From assembly GCA_030248225.1 (NCBI GenBank), contig JASANE010004998.1:1-64000 (forward strand): a DNA stretch of 64,000 nt. The letters run 5' to 3'. This DNA comes from Trileptium ribeirensis (lineage: Eukaryota; Nematoda; Enoplea; Enoplida; Thoracostomopsidae). Under the pieces are notes generated by a model that ran no database searches, was not told where the DNA came from, and worked only from the letters and a program-made list of their open reading frames with translations. A program made the translations under genes and the position numbers. Of the stretch, positions 44,201 through 54,132 are shown piece by piece (position 1 is the stretch's first letter; every line of letters starts with the position of its first letter).

Positions 44201-46517
44201 CCTGTATTGTCAGGTCTAAATTCAAAAGTTTTTGAATCTCATCAAGTATTTGTTTCTTTATCTTAGGCACAAAATTTTATTGGTCCACTTTTTCATTCCC
44301 ATCTTTTTGAGGCACTGCAGCTTTAGACAATTTACCTTATAAAAAATTAATTTAATTTTCAAGGAGTCTCTGCGGTGGTTGAGATCTCGTCACTCGTGGC
44401 GCTTAGTATTATATTTCTGTGGATTTTGCCATATTTCTGTGGATTTTGCCTATACTAAAATATAAACAAACTGTGTTATCTGAAATGAGACGGTAATCAC
44501 AACTATTAAACTTAATAAATGTAAGCTGTTTCGTACCTTTTCGACTGATTTTTTTACTTGAAGAGCTCTATGTCTTCTGACCAGAGAATCGTATGCTTCA
44601 AACATGCCAAGGATTGTATTTCAGACGCGTGCTTTCAGCTTCTTTAAATGTTTGTCTTTATAGGCCACTGTTTAAAGGGTTCCCTGTTAGGCGATGAGTG
44701 AATCGGTTTTAGGCTCTTGACTCCTTCGGAACGACTGTTATAATACTAAAGCAATTTACCCATCGTTCCCTGGTGCAAAGTGTCTAGTCAAGCAATTATT
44801 GATGCGTGAGGACTAGTAACGTTAATATTTTAAGCTAAAAGCGTGGATTTGAACAAGTTTGAAACTTTTATCGCATGTCTTACAAATAAGAGCTGCGCTA
44901 ACTTGTAAATCATTTTTACATAGAAGCCATTGATTTTGTGTCCAAGAATATACCTTAAAGCCATAAAATCGTGAAATGTAAGCGTTGGTTTTTTTCCTTA
45001 TATCTCAGCAGCGAATGAAGATGTTCCTATCGGGTTTTTAATATATGATAGCCTATAGTATCATCAACAATCCCATATGGGCATAAATCATACACGAAAT
45101 ATGGTAGACCCATTTAGAGGGTTCCCTCTGCATTTTCGTGGCCGAGGGAAAATACATTTGAGTTATATCTTAAAACACAGGCTTTATGCCACAAGTGTTA
45201 TATAGAATCGTGTGTTTTCAACAGGATCCAACAGTAGCTTTATATGTCACATTTCTAAGATAATCGTTAATAAACATCATACTGTCACTATTCGGGGTTT
45301 TTCGGGAATGCTGAAAACGGTTCAGTTTAGTGTATCTATGATCTATGATCGATGTATCCTTTTTAGGCGGTACGACGTTAAAACTCTTCATTTGAACTAT
45401 GAGTTTACTATGATGTTCAAACATCTTACATATCAGTGCCAAAAATTTAACGTCAATGGCTTTCGGTTTGCTGTAAAGCAAAAACATGGTGGCTGCGTAC
45501 TTGGGAGCTAAGCCACCGTTTAGTACTATTTTTTAATACGAATCGGCCGTGTTGCGGAAGACTAACCGCGATAAATGTCCGGGTGAGTATGAATATATAT
45601 GCTAAGGTTTGTTCGCTTTACTGACGCTTCCGAATGTTGCGGCAATATATGAAACTGCATTATTTATATAAAGAACATTTACTGATGTTTCATCATACAG
45701 TGTTGGTTTTATTACTGCAACCAAGAACTTAGGGGCGTAGCCAAGACTTCAAAAAGCCGCGAGTGGGGTCTGGTTCCATTGCTACAGGCGAATATTTTTA
45801 TTTTCTACATTGCCTAGTAACGATAATGGTCTGAAACTGCTCCGTCAAAATTCATGTTTGCATATTTATTTATCTGCACATTAAATGTGCGAGCTGTGGT
45901 GTTTTTGGTTATAATACGCCCAGCCTGGAAATAATGGTCACTTTTGCATATGCAGCGATAGTTGTGGTACCATTCGAGTCAGCTCGACGAGGGGTTTAGA
46001 AAATAGCCATTTTGCCGGTTAGATGACAACTTTTTTTCGATTTTTTTGGTTTCCCAATCGCTTGACTTAGCTTATCCTAAGCCTAAGTTTTTATCCAATG
46101 AAGCGATTCAGTTGATTTTGCACCGTTCGACGAAACTGCCATTTAAAATATTAACCGATCGCAAATGGGTGCATAGACCACCGCTGCTCCGCCCGTGGGT
46201 GTTGGCTTGAAAATTTTAGCCGGGGTGGAGGTCGAGATTACTGTCTGGGTACGACTCAGCAGATCGATCTCATACATCCAAGATGGAAAAAAATTTAGCG
46301 GTTATAAACCTGGTGATGTGGCAAGGGGGCCACATAATGCACCACGTGGCAACGTCCCTGCAAAGAGCAGTTTTGTATATATTTTGCAGTATACAGACAA
46401 GTGAAATAAGTTTTACTATGAGCTTTTGCAGTATTTTTCATACATCGATGTTTGGCTTTAGAATACATTTGGTCTTCAGAGCTGTTGACCGCCACAGCGC
46501 TTGGTCGCTATAAATTT
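41282..46517. other. Intergenic between convergent genes, no gene recognised
   Basis: There are several frames above 80 codons (for example 43726-44190 plus, 43971-44270 minus), but none with motifs, splice context or a codon pattern I can support. 44409-44450 holds two tandem copies of ATATTTCTGTGGATTTTGCC. AGGGGCGTAGCCAAG at 45731 resembles a decayed hAT terminus. The 3' UTRs of both genes would end within or near this stretch. Confidence 0.4.
44409..44450 (+). repeat. Two tandem copies of a 21-bp unit
   Basis: ATATTTCTGTGGATTTTGCC occurs twice back to back with no differences. A recent slippage duplication. Confidence 0.85.
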
Positions 46518-46726
46518 TTAGGCTGGAATGAGCTGTTTTTCTGTATCCGACTGTGGAAATGAGCGAAGCGGCTTACCACCCGAGATAACGAGTTGGCCGT
46601 TTTCACGCCGCTGTCGTACGATAATGCACGGTAGTGCAAGAACAACCGGAAGGTTAACGGCAGTCAGAAAGAACCCGATGACGCCAGTCGATGTGGAATA
46701 GGTGCTAGTGATGTCGCGTAGTCGTC
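46518..46726 (-). CDS. MCT-like exon 4 (TM12, C-terminal tail, stop)
   Basis: It starts after ATTTCAG and completes the Gly codon, so the join reads SPLAGRLRDITSTYS, as in the MCT 'G...D.TG.Y' motif. TM12 is STGVIGFFLTAVNLPVVLAL and following residues. The tail carries RQRREN and ends SDTEKQLIPA at TAA, 46520-46518. The open frame continues upstream to 46967, but that part is intron and a MITE. Confidence 0.9.
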
Positions 46727-49700
46727 CTGAAATAGGCTTTAATAGAGCAAGTGTTGTAGGAATAAAAACATCGCTGACCGGAAAAAACGGTCCTCTCACT
46801 GACGGATCCAGCACTGGGGCGGGGGACGTGTGTTCCTCCCCTTTTAGTGTATTGACATACCACGCAAACTTGAAATATGCAGAATAAATAACGAAAAGTG
46901 TGTAGTTGATTGATAGCCGAAAAAATTTCAGTAAATAAACCGCCCCCTTGTCAGAAAGATTTTGCAAAGCCGCCCCCCGTCAGTAATTTCTGTATCCGCC
47001 CCTGGGCCTTGTGCGTTTTGACTATATATCTTTTTAAATCACCTCGTTCAAGGAGTTTCACGCTGACGTCATCCTGTCCAAGTGGAATCACCGCGAAATT
47101 TTTGTTTACAATGAAAACACTGCCCCTTTCTGTTAAAGGCTTCGATCCGGCGTCATTTCTGAAACCTCTTCGTATATAAGTTAATATTAAAATTTGATGA
47201 TGCTGTTGACGTTTGGAAGCTACAATCCTAAGCAAGTAAACTATTTTGCTATTACCCGTTTTTGACGTGGACCATGGATATTGGCACAAATAATTAGCTT
47301 CTCATAGCCGCCTATAACCTATTTACCTTAAACATGGGTCATGGAAAGTATATACCGCTTGAATAAGCTAAAAACCCGTAGGACGATGGCCCACGAAGCA
47401 TAAAGACGCAATGAAATGTGGCTTAGTGTTTGATGTTTGGGTTCTTTTCCATTATCCCCCCAGCCCGTATTTGTCCAAAAATGGTCAGATTCTGGAAATT
47501 TTGGTATTTTTGTGATCCTCGTGACCTGCCCTGATCATTTCGACCAGAAAATTGAATTTTTAAAATTTTCAATTTTTTCGGGTCCAAAGGTTTCCCCCTT
47601 GAGAAGCCCAAAATTTTTTTCTTAAAAATTGGATTTTTACCCACCATTCGACGCGGCTTGACGAGGTAAGTTCAATGGTGTTATATTTAACGGGATCCGA
47701 TAAAAGCATCCTAAGTTATGACCAAAACTGTTCAATTGCTGAGCCTCTCAGCCTTCAATAGTTTTAGGCCATAACTTAGGATCCGGTTATCGGATCCGCT
47801 TGAAAATATCACCATTCGATTCAGCTCGTCGAGCCACGTCGAATGGTGAATAAAAATCTAATTAAAAAAAATGTTTTTTTGGATTCCCAAGGGGGGATCC
47901 TCGGGACCCGAAAAAATCTTAAAATTTTAAAAATTCCAATTTCTGGTCGAAATGATCAGGGCCGGTCACGAGGATCACAAAAATACCAAAACTTCCAGAA
48001 TCTGACTATTTTTGGACAAACGCGGGCTGGGGGATAATGGAAAAGAACCGATGTTTGTGCAACTTTTGCTCGATTTCTACTTTAGCGTATTGAAAATAAC
48101 TATTATTAGGTACTAAACAGCCGCTTAGCTAGTTTGTAGAGTGTTTGTGCAACGTAGCTAAAGCAGCGACTAATGAATGACATGCCAGGGATACAAACAC
48201 ATAGATAACTTCACACCCACCCTTATCAGCATATATCGGTTCTTACCTGCAAGGGGCGATCCGGTAACGCAGCCGATGCCAAGCGCCAAATAGGTGAATC
48301 CGTACGTGGCCGGTAGTTGCTCCACTGGAAACAAATCCGTCAAAATTATGGCTTGTAGCGGAAAAATGATCCCGACCACATAGCCAATAGCGATATAGAG
48401 GCAAACTCCAACCCAGTACGCTGAGAATTGACCCAGTGAGCCCATTAATGCGCCAAATATGGCACAAAATAAACTCCAAAGCCACCACCGAGGCACTAGG
48501 CGTGTTTTGCGGAGGAAAGATGCAGAAATACGACCGGCAATCGAGGCAACGCCTAGGCCTGTCAGGATCCACGAGGCGTCAATTTCAGACATACCATAAA
48601 CTTCAAGGAGGATGTTGAAGAAGAATGTGCCGATTCCAATGCCGCAAAATTGCAGCGCGAACGTTCCGAACCAGAGAGCAAGAAAACGCGGCTGGAGCCA
48701 GAGTCGAAGGTGCAACCGGTCGGTTAAGCTTCTCTTGTTTTGCGCCGATGGAGTAGCTGGTGGTTTGAAAAATTCCACCTTCGAAGTGGATGAATTTTCG
48801 TTTTTATCACCGCTTTTTGGAAAACTGTTTTGGTCCGATGTTTGCTCAACGGGAATCGTATTTTCAGCTTCATCTGCCATGAGGCTGTTCTTTGCCACTG
48901 GTCTGCCGTATTTATCCAGCGAAACCATTTCTTGACCATCTTGTTGCTTTGGTAGGTCTTTTGATCCACTTTCGGCTGGTGGTTTCGCTGGGAACAATAG
49001 AGCGATAGCAATGAGATTAAGGGTAATACCACCAAGAATTATCATAGCACCCTGCCATTGATATGATTCGATAAGTGTTTGATAGATCGGCGGAAAGGCC
49101 ATCATTCCAAGACCCGCGCCAGTAAAAACAATCGAGTAAGCGATGTGGCGAACGGATTCTTCGATAAGAAATCCTGGGACGATTGTCGCTGCGCCCAAGG
49201 CGATGCTGCATGAAAAGCCTAAAACCAAGTGATAACGGTAGTATATACTCTATAAGAATATTAGTGACTAGATAGTATTGAAGTTATTGAGAATGACCGA
49301 TTGCAAGAATGCCACTTGTGTTTCCAGTTACGACTCTGGACCTCGTACGAGCTCAAGACTTGGGGAAACGAACATGAGCAAACACGCCCCGCTGTTTACT
49401 GCGTGTATTCTTTTCAAATACCATAAACTAACAGAGCAACCTGTGGCTGGTCTATAGTTCGTTGTTTGTATCGTGTTCAGCACCTGAAAATCTATAGCCC
49501 CATTCTAGCCTTGTAGTAAATACTTTAAATAAACGAAGTATTCAAACATTTAGCTATTTATGTTGCTAAAAGCTTAAAACCATGAAACCAACATGCGTTT
49601 AACCAATTGGCTATTCCCAGAAGCCTATTGATCACCATCAGCAGGCAAAAAACTCACACCAGAGATGGAACTGGGTCATTTGGGGTCACATCGGTGACCG

Positions 49701-52700
49701 GCTAACCGGGTTACAATGTGGTAACCCGGTACTTGCCCTGTCTGATTCAGAAACTGAAAGCACTCTCCTCTGCGCAATCTATGAGAAGTCTTTTGCCTTC
49801 TTCTTTGTTTGCTCTGCTCTTCCGTAGAAGCTCCAGTGGATACTCTGATGCACAACCTAGCTTTCCGACGACGGTTGCTATGAATATGGATGCGACCAGA
49901 AGTTGGAAGGTTGGTAAAAAAGTGATGCACTGCTTTGTAGGTCACGTTCATGTCGAAAACAAGATTTAAAGCCTTGGACAGCAAATATGTTTCTTTTCAC
50001 ATCGTTTTCATATCCAAGTACTTCCAGCTTGCTCGCAATTCGTAAATTACCGTTGTTTTCAAAAATACATGTCGGAAAAGCATTATGGCTGTCGCGGACA
50101 GGTCAACAAGGGTTTTAGCTCTCGGAACAATTATATTTGAGGAAACTGTTCGCCTCGCTTCAGCTAGAAAACCTGTCTTGAGATGAATATTTTTTAGCTC
50201 GCTGATGGAAGCACGGTTAAATGCGGCCACGCCGATTGCCAAAACTATAAAATGCTGTGCTCACATACTTGGCGGACTTATCAGACATGACCCGTCGATA
50301 GCAGGGAATAACCGGAACCGAAATTTACCGGAACCGGAACCAGCAACCGGAACCGTCCATTTAAACCGGATCCGGAACCGGAACCTGGTCTTCGAAATTT
50401 ATATATAGTAAAACATATGATGGAAGAAATGAAGATATAGGGATTTAAAATGCATTAAAAATTACTTTTACATTAAACTTAATGTATTGCGATGGTATTA
50501 TTGCCTTTCTGAAACTTTAAAGAGACTGAGGAAGCTAATAATGTATATTTATCGATCAAATATGTCGGTTTTTGGACATTCAGAGCAAAAAATGTCTTCC
50601 ATTATACACCATTGCGTATACTGCGTCAAATCGAATGTGCTTACAAAGCTTGGAGCGTAGAATACACACTTTCGCTCTGTCTCCAGTCGCCTCCCTTTAC
50701 TACACATACGTTTGTTGCATGTTCTTCTCTAAGAAACTTAAAATTATTGGTTTATATGATTCTAAGAGAAAATAATAGATAGAAGGTAATTTTCTGATCA
50801 GTGGTCAGAGATACTGTTTAGGCTAGCGTTGGACAAACAGTGTCTGTCAGTTAGATCATATTGATCATAACTTTCTAATCAGAATGCTGTAAATGAGACA
50901 CACTGTGATGCTGCTATAAATACAGTTCATTGCCAAGAAAGCAGTTTCTAGCTGCGTTGCAGATAACGTTTAGTTTACTTCAATTTAGACTGATTTACCA
51001 AGTTTACAAGCGCACTGGCGGGTGCTTGACACAATTTATATTAGCCAAGCATACCCTAAGTACTTCTGCGTAAGCCATACTCTGTTACCGAGTTGGACCG
51101 GTTTAATTCAAACGTATCCCACAGACTTCTGGATGTGTAAAATAGCTGCTACAAGCATCGATCTGGCTTTGATTTAACAAACTCCTGCAGATTATTATGA
51201 AAAATTCCTGCTCAAATTATGAAAAATGAAAAAATCAAATTATGTGCCCTACTTTCTTTTGCTTGGTTGTATTGGAGCTTGATCATTGTATAATATATTA
51301 CATATGTTTGGCTTACAGGATGAAGCAAAAAACGTGGAAAATTTCAAACAAAATTTTTAAACCGGAATTCCGGTTCCGGTATGGTTTTTGCTCTTTGCCG
51401 GAACCGGAACCGGAACAAGATTTTCGCCGGAACCGGAACCGGAATTCCCGTTACTCCCTGGTCGATAGGTAACTTGGTTTGGAGCAAAGATGGGGTGAAA
51501 TCTCCAGATGAATGATCCGAACCTTACCTGAATCATTTTTATGAGGTAAGATGCATAAATGGCTTCCGTCGATTTCCGGAGCAGACAATTGCCAGCCGAT
51601 AATTCATCGGCATGCGCAATGATTTGGAGTTTTCGCGAATCGTAAAACAGCTAGGCAGAGAAACGATACGACGAATATATTCGATGAAGACTAACTTAAA
51701 CTTTTCACGATAAGCCAGACCGCAGGTTCAAATTCGTTCGCTTAGCACATCAAAAACATCCGAATGCTACCGCACGCTGCAGCTTCTGTCGGCCATTCAT
51801 AGTGTGAAAAGTGATAATCCACAAGAAAGCCATACGTTCATAGGCCACAAACGGGTGATATTGGAAAGATCTACAAGTAGTCAATTTGATGGACCAGCCG
51901 GAATTTGAACCCGGGCTTTTAGCTTGTAAGGTATAGCGCGCTACCATTAGACTACAAGTCCCGATTAACTAACGTTCACGTTACGCTACGTATGCAATGT
52001 ATTCTTGTGCGTTGTCGAAATAATGTTTGTGTCTTGAATGGTCATAGGAGTCAGTATAATGCTGGTGGTGACCGAATTGAACGACGTAGATATGTTTCTC
52101 TTTCAATCGCTTGTGATCTCTTGTCATTGTGAACAGTACCTAAATGTTCAACATTCCTGATTGGACTATCGACCGTATTGATCGCCAACCTATTGTCAGA
52201 TCTCAAGATCACAGCAGTTTTGAATAGTCCAGAATAGGTGTCGTGCACTGTTAAACTGCAGAAACATTCGCATTTGCAATTTGTCCAAAATCAAAACTGG
52301 ACGAGTCTACAGAAGCAAGATAAAATTAAACTCAGGTCAGTAGGGAGGATGTCCAAGGTTCGAGCCTGTGGGCAGAGCCATATTGTCAGCCAGGTCCTCA
52401 AAGTATCATTGCTAATGTGCATGCCTACCACAATGTTGCATACTACCACGATAGTAAGATACGAAAATGGGAACTTACCGTAAACAGGACCCACAAGGAT
52501 AACGACGCCGAGGTAATAGTCGTCGACCAATGCAGCACAAACGAGTGAACCAGAAGCCATCAGACCGGATACAATTATGCCGATACGGTAGCCGAGACCG
52601 TGGAGGATCAATGACGCGATCGGAGCTAAATCAAGCGGAATCATTTATAGGTAGGTGATTGGAGCTTTCCTAGAATTCGTCCCTCAGCCTGACTCAACTT

Positions 52701-54132
52701 AGGTTAGACTTGCGAAACTATACCAAACTATACCATTCGGTGTCGGTTATAAGCAGGGAATGGCACAAAACGGAACAAAGGATCATGCCAGTGCCCCTGC
52801 TATAACAGAGGAGGGCACTTGATGTGAGTACCACACGGCAAACTTACTAAATTCAATTGTGCCCAGAGCACAAGCTAAACTTAGTCTCAGGCTAGGGCTT
52901 AATCTTAGGATTAGAGGGACAAAATGTTATTCGCCTATTCAAAGGGGAACTTGAGACGATGCCGAATAAATTTGACTTCCTTAGTAGCAAATCGCGCGGC
53001 AAGAGGGAACGGAGCGAACCTGACTAGACGACGGTGAGTGCCAATTTCGCCGTTCCAACTTGAGGCATCCTGATCTCTTTTTAAAGATTCAGAAGGGCAA
53101 GGGTACACCCGCCGGTTGTAGAAACCTCATTTATGGATTTCTCTAAAGAATTTTCTCCAATTTTTAAAATTAATAAATCACAACTTTCAAGAAAAATCAC
53201 ATTTATGCGTCATTTTTTCACGCTGTAGGTACCACAAACGCTAACCGTCGTTTATTGGATACATACCAGATAATTACTACTAAACAAATACAAGTTATAG
53301 TATTGCATTTGCATTCAGTAACGCCGACAACCTACAGGACTGACCGTTCTAGCTACCTAATGACAACTAAACTGAAAAAATAACAAAATTGAGCAATTTT
53401 TACCTCTCAATATTTACTATTTCGAGCCAATTGCGGCGCCCTGTAACAAACCCAATGTAGTTTTAAAGCAGCAAAGCCCACAATATCGGATATTCCGTTT
53501 CAGAGAACAGTGATGGAAACTGTCCTTGGTGTCGGCACTCACTGCGGCGACTCAATTAGGCGGCGCTAGTCTACGGTTCCTCGACCCGGTGCGAGACAGT
53601 ATTTTGTTCCTCCAGTGAAGTAATTTAGCTCGCCATGTGGTTAGGAACGCTTTCTTTTGGTCTTTCAAGAAGCGGCTTCAATCTACGGATCAGTTTAATT
53701 ACCTTTAATTTAGCTTTTCTACCTCGTTTCTATTTCTTGTTCCATGTACTGTTTTTACTCCGTCACCAGTATACAAGATCCACTGCCGTTGGCTACAATT
53801 TGCTATCCAGGCCGCTTAGCAATGAAGAGTGACCCATTAAAGAGTCAAAGTTAGCAAAACTAATACATTCAACGGCAACTTATTAGTACTTTTTACTTAC
53901 CGGAACCCTGTGCAAACGCAGCCGACAACGAACAAATCAACGATATTTGTCCGTAGTTGACGTGAAGAGATTCCTTCATCGAATCGAGGAATACAGTTAG
54001 GGACAAAATCGCACCGATTGTCAGCGCTTGGATCAGGGAGCAACATCCGACAATTGTCCAGTTTCGATAAGTGGCGGCCGAGGCAGCAGTAGGAGAACAC
54101 GCGATCTTGGGTGGTGAGGGAACTGACGGCAT
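46518..54132 (-). CDS. SLC16/monocarboxylate-transporter-like MFS protein, four exons
   Basis: A plasma-membrane 12-TM transporter of the major facilitator superfamily. MCT relatives carry monocarboxylates or similar small solutes, often with protons. The joined exons are 54132-53901, 52625-52479, 49218-48247 and 46726-46518, all GT/AG in phase 1, giving 519 residues. TM1 is about 24-49, TM2-TM6 lie between 62 and 202, a long hydrophilic loop runs 203-303, and TM7-TM12 lie between 304 and 495. The cytosolic tail ends TEKQLIPA. The split into six plus six helices with a long central loop and a conserved Arg in TM8 (IAGRISASF) matches MCTs. The usual MCT signature before TM1 (DGGWGW-like) is not seen; that position reads TYRNWTIVG. 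Substrate cannot be predicted. It could be a divergent MCT or a related OFA-type MFS protein. Confidence 0.88.
46797..47004. mobile_element. 208-bp hAT-like MITE in MCT intron 3
   Basis: The left end is CACTGACGGATCCAGCACTG (46797) and the right end reads inward as CAGGGGCGGATACAG (from 47004). Both resemble the CAGNGGCGGATCCAG termini common in hAT elements. GGGGCGGGGG and CCGCCCCC tracts lie just inside. The 8-bp flanks, GGTCCTCT and GGCCTTGT, are a weak duplication (5 of 8), which indicates age. It lies about 70 bp upstream of the exon 4 acceptor. Confidence 0.6.
47440..48049. mobile_element. 610-bp fold-back (full-length palindromic) transposon in MCT intron 3
   Basis: The two halves are inverted copies along their whole length and meet at GCTGAGCCTCTCAGC (47738-47752). 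The termini are GGTTCTTTTCCATTATCCCC and its complement. The exact 8-bp duplication GATGTTTG stands at 47432-47439 and 48050-48057. Internal matching blocks include TTTGTCCAAAAATGGTCAGA, TGATCATTTCGACCAGAAAT-type, ATTCGACGYGGCT and CCTAAGTTATG. The arms are similar but not identical, so each has drifted since insertion. There is no coding capacity. The 8-bp duplication fits hAT-like or P-like transposition. Confidence 0.92.
48247..49218 (-). CDS. MCT-like exon 3 (TM4-TM11 and central loop)
   Basis: 972 bp from GTTTTAG to GTAAGA. It carries GFSCSIALGAATIVP (TM4), AYSIVFTGAGLGMMAF (TM5), GAMIILGGITLNLIAIALLF (TM6) and the long loop with acidic and Ser/Lys-rich stretches. TM7 to TM11 follow: LALWFGTFALQFCGIGIGTF, ILTGLGVASIAGRISASF, SLFCAIFGALMGSLGQ, YIAIGYVVGIIFPLQAIIL and FTYLALGIGCVTGSPLAG. 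Its length as one exon is typical of MCT genes. Confidence 0.93.
49219..50290. other. MCT intron 2, part without recognised elements
   Basis: CAGAGATGGAACTGGG near 49661 resembles a hAT terminus but has no visible partner. 49680-50240 has overlapping frames on both strands, none with a recognisable motif. Confidence 0.3.
50311..50385 (+). repeat. Left GGAACC hexamer array
   Basis: About eight imperfect CCGGAA units, separated by short spacers (for example ACCGGAACCGGAACCAG and GGATCCGGAACCGGAACC). It lies just inside the left terminus of the 50302-51460 element. Confidence 0.85.
51360..51446 (+). repeat. Right GGAACC hexamer array
   Basis: It begins with an inverted pair, CCGGAATTCCGGTTCCGG. 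Two runs of CCGGAACCGGAACCGGAA follow, separated by CAAGATTTTCG. It lies just inside the right terminus. Confidence 0.85.
51891..51961 (-). tRNA. tRNA-like sequence (degenerate; tRNA pseudogene or SINE head)
   Basis: It reads from GGACTTG to CTGGTCC, an acceptor stem of six pairs and one mismatch, with a T arm CCGGG-TTCAAAT-TCCGG containing a good B box (GGTTCAAATTC). An A-box-like TAGTCTAATGGTAG lies where a D arm should be. The D and anticodon stems pair poorly. If CTTACAA is the loop, the anticodon would be TAC (Val). No intact cloverleaf is supported, so it is probably a pseudogene or the head of a tRNA-derived SINE. Confidence 0.35.
52479..52625 (-). CDS. MCT-like exon 2 (TM2-TM4)
   Basis: 147 bp from GATTTAG to GTAAGT. 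It encodes APIASLILHGLGYRIGIIVS, then LMASGSLVCAALVDDYYLGV and VILVGPVY. The order 'G.R......G..LA.G' between TM2 and TM3 is an MFS/MCT hallmark. Phase 1 on both sides. Confidence 0.88.
52626..53900. other. MCT intron 1
   Basis: No element with paired ends was found. The GAGTACC.C...GGCAAA stretch near 52826 faintly resembles one near 63536. No coding frame is supported. Confidence 0.3.
53901..54132 (-). CDS. MCT-like exon 1 (start, TM1-TM2)
   Basis: Residues 1-77 plus one base, with donor TTCCG|GTAAGT. The N terminus MPSVPSPPKIACSPTAASAA is disordered and probably cytosolic. TM1 is NWTIVGCCSLIQALTIGAIL and following residues, and SLICSLSAAFAQGS begins TM2. The sequence before the ATG (ACTTTCAAG) looks like a splice acceptor, so a non-coding 5' exon or trans-spliced leader is possible. 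Confidence 0.85.

Larger units (their letters stand above)
50302..51460. mobile_element. 1.16-kb hAT-like non-autonomous element with GGAACC arrays (MCT intron 2)
   Basis: The ends CAGGGAATAACCGG (from 50302) and, inward from 51460, CAGGGAGTAACGGG form terminal inverted repeats. The exact 8-bp duplication GTCGATAG flanks it at 50294-50301 and 51461-51468. Subterminal arrays of CCGGAA/GGAACC hexamers occupy about 50311-50385 and 51360-51446. The interior of about 970 bp is AT-rich with no transposase frame. An 8-bp duplication and a CAGGG terminus place it in hAT. Confidence 0.92.

Noticed and set aside
43726..44270. Overlapping frames of 154 codons (plus) and 99 codons (minus)
   Set aside because: There is no motif, no splice context and no codon-level preference for either strand. 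Overlap of two frames suggests composition only.
46518..46967. A separate 149-codon minus-strand gene
   Set aside because: Only 46726-46518 matches the transporter. The upstream part is intron plus a MITE.
48170..49228. Single-exon 352-codon transporter gene on the minus strand
   Set aside because: It is exon 3 of the MCT-like gene read through its splice sites. The ATG at 49228 lies in the acceptor and the last 26 codons are intron. The multi-exon model restores TM1-TM4 and TM12.
52330..52400. Possible tRNA on the plus strand (GGTTCGAGCC B box)
   Set aside because: There is no acceptor pairing, no A box at the right distance and no anticodon arm.
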